A stretch of DNA of 44,546 bases, taken from a virus. The stretch lies in IMG/VR virus record IMGVR_UViG_3300034283_000839, positions 1-44,546 of that record; one strand, written 5' to 3'. Below are positions 37,847 to 44,546 of the stretch, piece by piece. The notes under the pieces are model-generated. The model searched no databases. It was not told the DNA's origin and saw nothing but the letters and a program-made list of their open reading frames with translations. The position numbers and the translations under genes are program-made. The stretch's first letter is position 1, and the number at the start of each line of letters is the position of its first letter.

Positions 37847-38099
37847 TGCCGGGCACGTATGGAGTTGCGGGCGGAAACCCTGTGTTGATAAAGAGATCTT
37901 GCTGGGGCTGAGTCCACGGCGGTGTATCAGGTGCGCGCGGAGTGCCTACAAAATCCTGCGGCTGGCGAGGCTCCCAGTGGTCTTTGCAGACATAGTAACC
38001 TCGCCAGTGTTTCATAAGAACGGAAGCTTTAAACTTCCGTCCACACTCATAACATGCGGCATTGTAGTCACCAAGGACATAGTGATTAGGCTGACTCAT
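37839..38099 (-). CDS. Small zinc-knuckle protein before the lysis genes (86 aa)
   Basis: An 86-aa protein. CYECGRKF (Cys16, Cys19) and YVCKDHW (Cys and His) form a likely zinc site; the rest is Pro-rich (RAPDTPPWTQPQQ). The pattern recurs in tailed phages next to ejection or lysis genes. Overlaps both neighbours by a few bases. Function unknown. Confidence 0.65.
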   Translation of the reverse strand: MSQPNHYVLGDYNAACYECGRKFKASVLMKHWRGYYVCKDHWEPRQPQDFVGTPRAPDTPPWTQPQQDLFINTGFPPATPYVPGNE

Positions 38100-41000
38100 C
38101 TAGGACCTCCGCTTTTCTTCTCTTGTTCTTGCCGATACTGCTCAAGCCAAATTGGGCCAATTACTGGCATGTACCTTCTGGTTTCGGGAGCAGCGTTGTA
38201 TATGTCATCAGCCATTCTAACGGGCGGCATAATTAGATCTAACGTGGCCCTTGCAGGATTCGGTTCCATCTGTCGAACCAATTTATCTCCAGCAAGTCTT
38301 CGGGCACGTGCTTCTTCTTTGCTAACTCCAAGCGCACGATCAAGATAAAACTCCGACAAGCCATAAATTTTTAGTACGTTAAAAGCGAAGTCTGAGGCTT
38401 CTAAATTTACCTCTTTGCCGAGCATGTAGTCCCTAACGGTAGACATAGCAAGTCCAGTGCTTCCCATAACCACTGCAATCTCTGCCAGCTTTCCAACACC
38501 ACGCTTGATAGACTGGGCGTCTCCCTTTTTAATTTCATTCCACGCCCTACGTCGGGCGAAATCCATCTGCTTGATAGTGAAAGTTTTCAGCGTGTAAAGC
38601 AAGCGCCCGTTCGGATTGTTTAAGTAAGCGGGTGGCATCTCAAGACGCGACACTGGCTGCGTTTCCGAGAGCCCCGCAAATGCAATGCTTCTAACTAAGT
38701 CAGTAACTTCACCTTTCCGCAAATCAGAAATCAACTGCTTAAGTTCATCGGGCTGAAGTGCATCTCCCCACTGGGCTTCTAATTCCGCGATCCCTTTTGC
38801 GGTCTTAGCTTTTTTAGCTGATGCGATGATCGCAGCGTTAAGTGCAACGTTCTTACCAAACTGATCCACACGAGTGAACTGCGACAACTTAAAGATTCCA
38901 TTCAGCAGCTTAGTAGTCATACCCTGACCAAGAAGCTCGGCGGTGATATGGTCTTGTAGACCAAAGTCTTTCATATCAACCAGCTTTCTGTTAGTCAAGC
39001 TCTTTACAACCGCCGCCATCGTAGGCATAAGACCATGAGCAATAACCTGCGCACCTACGTCGCCAAGCTGAATCACCGCACTTGCAATGTTGCCAAGCAG
39101 ACCTGCATAAGTAACGTCTCGGAAGGCTCTGATAATGGCGTTAGGTGTTTTGTCTCCACTGATGAATCGCGCTTCCAGAAGCTCGCCTAACTTAGCCACA
39201 TCTTCCGGGGTCATCTTTTTGTTATCTAACTCTTCCCGGACAATGTTGCCGATAGATTCCTTGATGTTGGTGTATACTTTATTGCCGTCTTGAATAACTG
39301 CAATGTTCTTACCAAAGAACTTAGCCCTTTCAATATCCTCAACTGCACTGCGAATGTAGCTGTTCAGGCTCTCAATCGGGCTAGCGTAGAACTGTTGAAG
39401 CTCCGGAGTGATCTCCTCAATACCACGGTTCTTAGCAAATCCTGGCTGGTTGCCTTTAGCGCGCTCAGCAGAAAGATAACGGCTAATAATCAGAGATTCT
39501 TGCGCCTCTGATAACTTATTTCCCGTAGTAACTAAAGACTTTCTGTTGGCATCATCCAGCATTTTAGTTAACGGGTGATTCGCGTTAGCGCCGATAGCAT
39601 TAAGCAACCCCGGAACATCTTTAACAATGCGCGGGAAGTACTCAATGTCAGTCGGAACAAATCGCTTGAGTGCTACGAGCTGATCACGCATACTATCAAG
39701 CGCAGCTCTTGTACTCTTCCAGCCGTCAATTAAGTCACGATCGCCAATGGCTTGCAGAATTCGATTAGTAACTTCACCCTTGCCGGTAAGAATTGCGCGC
39801 GCTAAAACATCCTGAGATTCCCTCGGCAGTTTCTCAAACAGCGTGATAAACGGACTAACCTGCTCTAAGTACTTGTGAGTGTCTCGAAGAACGCGGCGCT
39901 CAAACTCAACAGCACGGCGCCAGACTTTTTCTGAAATGTTCTTGACTTGCGTACTGGTAACACCAAGCGTATAGTCAGCGCCCTCAATTAACTTGCTGCC
40001 GTAAGTTTGTCCGCGGAGGGTCTTGCCACGCAAACCAAGTGCAACGGCTCCGCCAATAAGTCCGCCCCAAAGCGCCGGGGGAAGATCGGAACCAAAAGCT
40101 TCGTTCTGGCTATTGAGAAGAGATCCTACAACTGCACCACCTCCAACCGCTGCCACAGCCTTTAAAATATCACGGTCAATGAAGCCCGCTTGATTCTTTC
40201 TAGGACGACCGCGGCCACGCTTAACTTCAGGAGCAGCAGTCTCAACTCTTGGTGCAGCCTTCCGCGCATTAAGGCCCTTACCAACTGCGTCAGCAATCAT
40301 CTCCTCGGCAGTCTGAACTTGCTTAGCAACAGTGTTGTACGGCTGACCAGTAAGCTCAGCGATCTCATCATACGACAAACCATTCTCATGATGCTCCAAG
40401 AACGCGCGCTTCATTCTCGGGTTCATACGATCAAGAGTGTTCTGCACAATTCCAACAGCTTGATCGCGGATAGCCGCATTTTCCGGGGTTACGTTGTACG
40501 AACTACTCCAGTCCGAAACAGTCGGCTCAGCATCTGCCAACTGGTTGTACATAGACGGAGTGCCTTCAAGAATAGCACCGCCTCCAAGGGTAGTGGCGTT
40601 ACCTGCACTCGGACTACCCGAGTCTCCGGTGTCATTAAAGATCGACACCGTTCTCAAGTCACCTTCGCGCTTCTTGGCATTCAGCTTATCCAAGTAATCC
40701 ATCACGCGCTTAGATGTAATGTCTTGGATGAATGCTCCAAAGGGTGCGGTAGGTTTGTAGCTATCAAGGCTGCGAAAGATATTGATCATGACTTCTTGAG
40801 CCATGTCCTCAATTTCCATACCAAGTCTTGGGGCGATCTTTGCCCCCTTCTTACGAACGGCAGCAGTTACCATCGGAGCATAGTCTTCGTACAGCTTTTT
40901 AGCCGCAGCATGATCTCCTGCAAGCACTTGCTGAATGGTAGCAAAGTCCTCGTCCATCACTTGCTGAACAGTCTTACGAGGCTCACCACGAGACTCAGCA

Positions 41001-42814
41001 ATCTTGTCAGACGTTCTGCGAAGATTCAAACCGGGGACTTCGTCGCCGCCCGAGTAGGAAATCGCACCAGTCTGGCGCATGATGTTTCTAACTCTGCCAC
41101 CTCCGGGGAATACTAAAGCTGCCAGACCGGCTGCAAGAGCTAATCCGCTTTTGTACTCATCCTCTGCCAGTGCATACGCGGCAGTTCCGAACAGACCAGC
41201 TGCGCCGACACGGGCCAGCAACTCAGGGTCAGCGGAACCGCGCTGCCACTTCGGCCTAGCCAACCGCGAGTCCCGCTTTCTCGCGCGCTCCATAGCCTGA
41301 CGAACGCCCGCAGAACTCTCGAACGCCTCCGCGATAATGTCTTCTTCGTCCAGCTTCGCCGCCATCCGGGCCAGCTCAGCGTCGGCCGCTACGCGAGCCT
41401 CCGCACCTTCCGCCGCTCGCGCTCCGCGCTCGGCCAGCGCCTTCTCGAACTCGTTGGCAAAGCGTACCCGGCGAGCTAACACGCCCTCGGGCGGGTTCGC
41501 CGCTAACTCCGCATCTCGCTTCGCCTGATCAGCCGCGGCAAAGGCTTCTTCGAGTTGCTTCTTGTAGCGAACGCGGGCGACAGCTTGTTCACCCACGACG
41601 TCAGCGGTTAAGTCTTCAAAGTTCAATCCGCCGATGCGACTGTTCAGAGCCTCTTTAGCGCTGCGGCCGCGAGAAAAGATTTGACCTAACGCATTAATAC
41701 TACCCGCTGCACCAGCGCCGAAAGCGAAGCTAGCAGCACGCTGTCCAGCAGTAAGATCACGGTTTTGATCAGCTGCAATAATTTCCTCAACCGCAAGGTT
41801 ACTGACACCGCCAAGTGCGGCGGCATCAAGTACCTTATCAGCAGCTGCTACGGCTGCGGCAGCTCTCGTACCGGGGATTACCGGAGCGATTCTAGCGGCA
41901 GCCCTGGCTGCTTGAATGGGCTTCGTGCCTGCGCCGCCGGGCACAAGAGCTAACCCCGGATCAGCAATCAGCGCGTTAGTCAGCCCCGCCAACGTCTCCA
42001 TCGGACGTTCGCTAGCAGCTTGCACCAAAGCTCCGCCAGCTTCGCCAGCTTCATCCAGAACAGTCTTGGATTCCTTAGCCTCGTACTCCGCTTGAGCAAG
42101 CTTTGCCATCTCAACAGTCCGCGCCGGGAACTGTTCAGGGTTCTCGAGAATCCTCATTCGAGCTTCAAGCTGCCGAGCTTCTTGCTGCCTAGCGGCTACA
42201 CGCTCATTGAGGTCCATGTTAACGCGGTCTACGTTAAAGCCGCCGACGGCTCTGCGCAGAATGGTTCCAGTAGCGCCTTCATTAGCAATGGCGTCGAGCG
42301 GGTTAAGCAGCGAGTCAGTGAAACCCGTCCGAGTCTGCTGCTCAGCGCCTTTCTGATCAGCCTGCTTACGATCGGCAATTACTCGCTCAAGCGCCAGTGG
42401 GTCATCCATGCCTACGCCAGCGACGTAGTTAGGATCACCCGGCTGAATATAACCAGCTCTGGACATAGCCGCATAGAAACGATCGTTAGTCGTCTGGGCG
42501 AACGCACCAACTAGGTCCTTAGCCCCTTCCGCAAATGCATCAGCGCTAAAGCGACTCTCAACCTCCGGAGTTTCAGCTTCCTGTTCAGTGACTGCCGGAG
42601 CTGCCTGAACGGCCAACTGACTATTAACATCGGCAAGAGAAATCCGGCGCTTGGCCGGAGTCTCGTCTTCAACTTCCTCAGGAGTAGCAACATTAATCTG
42701 CAGACTCGGCGTGCTCACAGCGGGCAACGGAGCCCGACGACGAGAACGATCTGCAAACTGAATGCCTCCATCTGCTAAGGATCGGTTAACTTCATCCACA
42801 GAAATACGTGCCAT
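38096..42814 (-). CDS. Large internal virion/ejection protein with embedded sigma-70/ECF domains and AT-hook
   Basis: A 1572-aa protein. Residues 1-70 hold two copies of a RIS-(V/L)-x-x-VN-x-x-LA motif. Residues about 400-520 are charged helix. Residues 622-712 match sigma region 2: a GDHAAAKKLYEDYAP opening, EDMAQEVMINIFRSLDSYKP and APFGAFIQDITSKRVMDYLD. Residues 785-848 match region 4 with the helix-turn-helix MKRAFLEHHENGLSYDEIAE LTGQPYNTVAK. Residues 865-875 (KRGRGRPRK) are an AT-hook. Residues about 930-1560 resemble the C-terminal part of phage large polyvalent/ejection proteins. The late position beside two internal-protein genes implies packaging. A sigma domain here would be injected with the DNA. 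Confidence 0.85.
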   Translation of the reverse strand: MARISVDEVNRSLADGGIQFADRSRRRAPLPAVSTPSLQINVATPEEVEDETPAKRRISLADVNSQLAVQAAPAVTEQEAETPEVESRFSADAFAEGAKDLVGAFAQTTNDRFYAAMSRAGYIQPGDPNYVAGVGMDDPLALERVIADRKQADQKGAEQQTRTGFTDSLLNPLDAIANEGATGTILRRAVGGFNVDRVNMDLNERVAARQQEARQLEARMRILENPEQFPARTVEMAKLAQAEYEAKESKTVLDEAGEAGGALVQAASERPMETLAGLTNALIADPGLALVPGGAGTKPIQAARAAARIAPVIPGTRAAAAVAAADKVLDAAALGGVSNLAVEEIIAADQNRDLTAGQRAASFAFGAGAAGSINALGQIFSRGRSAKEALNSRIGGLNFEDLTADVVGEQAVARVRYKKQLEEAFAAADQAKRDAELAANPPEGVLARRVRFANEFEKALAERGARAAEGAEARVAADAELARMAAKLDEEDIIAEAFESSAGVRQAMERARKRDSRLARPKWQRGSADPELLARVGAAGLFGTAAYALAEDEYKSGLALAAGLAALVFPGGGRVRNIMRQTGAISYSGGDEVPGLNLRRTSDKIAESRGEPRKTVQQVMDEDFATIQQVLAGDHAAAKKLYEDYAPMVTAAVRKKGAKIAPRLGMEIEDMAQEVMINIFRSLDSYKPTAPFGAFIQDITSKRVMDYLDKLNAKKREGDLRTVSIFNDTGDSGSPSAGNATTLGGGAILEGTPSMYNQLADAEPTVSDWSSSYNVTPENAAIRDQAVGIVQNTLDRMNPRMKRAFLEHHENGLSYDEIAELTGQPYNTVAKQVQTAEEMIADAVGKGLNARKAAPRVETAAPEVKRGRGRPRKNQAGFIDRDILKAVAAVGGGAVVGSLLNSQNEAFGSDLPPALWGGLIGGAVALGLRGKTLRGQTYGSKLIEGADYTLGVTSTQVKNISEKVWRRAVEFERRVLRDTHKYLEQVSPFITLFEKLPRESQDVLARAILTGKGEVTNRILQAIGDRDLIDGWKSTRAALDSMRDQLVALKRFVPTDIEYFPRIVKDVPGLLNAIGANANHPLTKMLDDANRKSLVTTGNKLSEAQESLIISRYLSAERAKGNQPGFAKNRGIEEITPELQQFYASPIESLNSYIRSAVEDIERAKFFGKNIAVIQDGNKVYTNIKESIGNIVREELDNKKMTPEDVAKLGELLEARFISGDKTPNAIIRAFRDVTYAGLLGNIASAVIQLGDVGAQVIAHGLMPTMAAVVKSLTNRKLVDMKDFGLQDHITAELLGQGMTTKLLNGIFKLSQFTRVDQFGKNVALNAAIIASAKKAKTAKGIAELEAQWGDALQPDELKQLISDLRKGEVTDLVRSIAFAGLSETQPVSRLEMPPAYLNNPNGRLLYTLKTFTIKQMDFARRRAWNEIKKGDAQSIKRGVGKLAEIAVVMGSTGLAMSTVRDYMLGKEVNLEASDFAFNVLKIYGLSEFYLDRALGVSKEEARARRLAGDKLVRQMEPNPARATLDLIMPPVRMADDIYNAAPETRRYMPVIGPIWLEQYRQEQEKKSGGPR
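40190..40951 (-). other. Sigma region 2 / region 4 / AT-hook segment of the ejection protein
   Basis: These bases code for residues 622-875. Region 2 and region 4 are joined by a Ser/Gly/Thr/Asn-rich linker of about 70 residues (about 715-785), as in ECF sigma factors. No region 3 or region 1.1 is seen. The AT-hook core GRPRK follows region 4 by about 20 residues. Confidence 0.82.
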
Positions 42815-42828
42815 TTATTGTCACCTCT

Positions 42829-42845
42829 TGTCCCAATTTGGGACA
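42829..42845. promoter_or_regulatory. Palindrome copy 10
   Basis: A perfect TGTCCCAAWTTGGGACA palindrome in the gap between the 414-aa and 1572-aa ejection-protein genes, 15 bp before the large gene's start. Confidence 0.85.
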
Positions 42846-42849
42846 GTAG

Positions 42850-44094
42850 TTATTCCTCGAAACCCTCGCCGTCCCACTTAAGTCTTTGATTACCAATCCA
42901 GTAAAACTCGCCAACTACCAGCTTGCTCGGATCTACCTGACGCTGCCCATTCACAATAGTGGTCGGAACTGGAGTACCAACTCCCGCATCTCGTGCCGGA
43001 CTGCGCTTAACCTCACCCGGCTTAGCATTGCTGGGCAAGAAGAACGGCTGCGTGTCTGGGGTGGCCGGAACAATCTCACCATTATCCTGAGCAGTCTGCA
43101 CCGCTCTAGCGCGAGCCTGATCCATAGTCAAGCCAGGGTTAGCCTTGACCAGCAACTGCGCATCTTCTTCAAGTCTAATCGCCAAGTCTCGAACAATCGA
43201 ACTGGTTGGCTCAACCGGCTGCTGCGTTACAGGGTCTACAAAATTAGCCAAGGGCCCTGAAATCAACCTCGCCGCCATAGCATCTCGCGCAGTCGCATTA
43301 ACACTGACCGCACCGCCCGCAGTACCCGCATGTTTCTCCATTTGGGAGTTGTGTCTTGCGGTTTCGGCAAGTCTCGCGGCTGCGATCTGGACTCTAGCAG
43401 CTCCCTGTGCCAGTCGAATGGCACCTTCCTGGGCCTGTCGCGCTTCTGATAATTCCTTGAGTTCAAGGTCCGCTCTACCCTTCGCATCAATAGCTGCTTG
43501 GTTAAAGTACGCCGGAAGGTTTGGATTCCACGGCATAGCTTCAAGCCGTTCCAGCAACTCCGGTTCCATCACAAACACACCGTCGTCTACAGCCTTACGA
43601 AGCCTCTGCAACCCAAGACGATATTCATCTTCTGTCTGCGCAATTCCCAGCGTCTGCGACACAATCTCCGCACCGGTCTGGATGTTAGCCATGCGCTTAC
43701 CTTGTGCCTCAAACCTAGACTTCTCCGCATCAACCTCACGCTTGCGGATCTCCGAAGCCTCGTTGAGCAACGCCGTGCCGCGCTCCACAGCGCCGGCATG
43801 GATGTAGAACCTGCCGAGGTGCTCGTGCGGCGAAGCCGCCGTGGACGGGTCGAGGGCGGGGCCGGATCCTGGCGGACGCTCACCAGCCGCGAGTGCCTGC
43901 AAGCTTGCCGCAGCCTGTCTATCAATCTCTTCCATTCTCTGAGCTTGACTAAGCTCATACGCTGCTGTAGTGGCAGCCTGCTCATTAACTCGTGCGGCAG
44001 CACTAGCTTGGTCAGCCTGCGCTAACGTCTGCATTCTTTCTGCAAACGCTTGCTGGCCTTGCAAGCCAAACTGAGTCATATCAACGACAGCCAT
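42850..44094 (-). CDS. Internal virion/ejection protein (414 aa)
   Basis: A 414-aa protein very rich in Ala, Gln, Glu and Arg with long helical, coiled-coil stretches (about residues 12-75 and 205-260) and an extended C-terminus ending in a small beta unit (VVGEFYWIGNQRLKWDGEGF). This composition and the place between the 188-aa and 1572-aa proteins match podovirus internal core or ejection proteins. A short GC-rich tract lies at about 43780-43900. No enzymatic motif is visible. Confidence 0.75.
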   Translation of the reverse strand: MAVVDMTQFGLQGQQAFAERMQTLAQADQASAAARVNEQAATTAAYELSQAQRMEEIDRQAAASLQALAAGERPPGSGPALDPSTAASPHEHLGRFYIHAGAVERGTALLNEASEIRKREVDAEKSRFEAQGKRMANIQTGAEIVSQTLGIAQTEDEYRLGLQRLRKAVDDGVFVMEPELLERLEAMPWNPNLPAYFNQAAIDAKGRADLELKELSEARQAQEGAIRLAQGAARVQIAAARLAETARHNSQMEKHAGTAGGAVSVNATARDAMAARLISGPLANFVDPVTQQPVEPTSSIVRDLAIRLEEDAQLLVKANPGLTMDQARARAVQTAQDNGEIVPATPDTQPFFLPSNAKPGEVKRSPARDAGVGTPVPTTIVNGQRQVDPSKLVVGEFYWIGNQRLKWDGEGFEE

Positions 44095-44096
44095 AA

Positions 44097-44546
44097 TTAA
44101 CCCCTTGGAGTAATGCGCGGTAGATTAACAGGCATAGTAGTACGGGCAATCGGCTGCGTAGGAATTACAACTGCCGGCTTGTTAAATCTCTGTCCAACAG
44201 TCAGCGCAAGGTTAGCTAAGTTATTACCGACTCCACCCGTAGCACTAATATTCTGTGCATTACTGTTAGCCATTGTTTCCATTGCCTGACCGTAACCACC
44301 GCCCGGAGTAGTAAATGCGCCAGCTAATCTACCTTCGTTTTCAAACTCCTGCTGATACACCGTCCCGGCAGCTTCAGCAGCTTCGACTAACGCATTACCG
44401 CTACCCGTATAACCCTGAGCAGCAAGCTGACGTTGAACCGCCTGCATTCTAGCCTTGTACGCACCAGTCTCGGTAATCTTGCTGGGGTCTTTCATTAAGT
44501 TGTTAAGCCTAACTGCAGCCTCACCGCGGAACTCTCGATACGGGTC
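44097..44546 (-). CDS. Internal virion/ejection-type protein, C-terminal part (wraps to 1-358)
   Basis: This is the right-end copy of the gene described at 1-358; from 44305 down to 44097 the sequence is unique. The C-terminal part is rich in Gly, Asn, Ala and Thr (AFTTPGGGYGQAMETMANSN) and ends IARTMPVNLPRITPRG. The complete product is 188 aa. The apparent ATG at 44495 is internal; the true start is at 358 in the left copy. Confidence 0.75.
   Translation of the reverse strand, partial: DPYREFRGEAAVRLNNLMKDPSKITETGAYKARMQAVQRQLAAQGYTGSGNALVEAAEAAGTVYQQEFENEGRLAGAFTTPGGGYGQAMETMANSNAQNISATGGVGNNLANLALTVGQRFNKPAVVIPTQPIARTTMPVNLPRITPRG
44306..44546. repeat. Terminal redundancy, right copy
   Basis: Same 241 bases as 1-241 apart from T at 44433. 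See the left copy. Confidence 0.97.

Noticed and set aside
40190-41116. Long plus-strand open frame opposite the sigma segment (308 codons)
   Set aside because: Ser/Thr/Leu/Arg-rich shadow of the 1572-aa gene; its length follows from the sense-strand codon use, and no start signal is present.
19715-42845. Palindromic repeats as a CRISPR array
   Set aside because: Copies are kilobases apart and lack regular spacers; no cas genes are present. The Cas4-like nuclease belongs to the recombination cluster.
6997-42845. Palindromic repeats as intrinsic terminators
   Set aside because: None is followed by a T-run, and several lie before or inside genes that must be transcribed through.
1-44546. T7-like (Autographiviridae) phage with its own RNA polymerase
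   Set aside because: No single-subunit RNA polymerase motifs are found in any frame; neck genes are P22-like.
1-44546. Prophage or lysogenic module
   Set aside because: No integrase, excisionase or att-type repeat was found; the one Cro-like regulator alone does not indicate lysogeny.

Overview
The window is essentially one complete genome of a virulent, short-tailed (podovirus-type) phage, with its ends overlapping. Bases 1-241 recur at 44306-44546 with one synonymous mismatch, so the unit is a circular or circularly permuted molecule of about 44,305 bp cut inside a gene. A Gram-negative host is inferred from the lysis cassette: an N-acetylmuramidase, a holin, and an i-spanin with a nested o-spanin lipoprotein. 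P22 gp4-like and gp10-like neck genes and large ejection-type internal proteins indicate a podovirus. I see no integrase, no lysogeny module and no single-subunit phage RNA polymerase, so the phage probably depends on host RNA polymerase. I cannot name the host genus.

Layout. A noncoding divergence region (about 18.44-19.00 kb) separates two arms. The leftward (minus-strand) late arm runs from 18.4 kb down to base 1, continues across the junction to 44.5 kb and ends at a terminator near 36.45 kb. Its order is: small basic proteins, small terminase, a four-gene appendage cassette, large terminase, portal, an 82-aa protein, a GroES-like protein, scaffold, capsid-region proteins, major capsid, decoration/appendage proteins, gp4-like and gp10-like neck proteins, a fibre-like protein, a membrane/coiled-coil protein, two enzymes (DUF6445-like oxygenase and GNAT acetyltransferase), three internal/ejection proteins (188, 414 and 1572 aa), and lysis genes. 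The rightward (plus-strand) early/middle arm runs from 19.0 to 36.4 kb. It carries many small unknown proteins, an HNH endonuclease, an HTH regulator, tRNA-Arg(UCU), tRNA-Leu(UAA), a structured noncoding stretch, DNA ligase, a Cas4/RecB-like nuclease, a Sak4-like ATPase with an SSB-like partner, a DnaQ-like exonuclease, a ParB-methyltransferase fusion, a DNA polymerase split over two genes, and a DUF3987-like helicase.

Most notable points. (1) The 1572-aa protein, placed where virion ejection proteins are encoded, contains sigma-70/ECF region 2 and region 4 sequences followed by an AT-hook. This suggests a sigma factor that is packaged and delivered with the DNA to recruit host RNA polymerase. 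(2) Three rightward promoter-like elements have two boxes at exactly the same spacing. (3) Ten copies of the palindrome TGTCCCAAWTTGGGACA (one with an internal mismatch) lie mostly at gene boundaries on both arms. (4) Three consecutive long inverted repeats precede tRNA-Leu and look like stable RNAs. (5) Three or four small early proteins share a C-terminal LSP-type motif. Points 1-3 could together form an undescribed transcription-control scheme. That link is inference; the individual sequence elements are directly visible.
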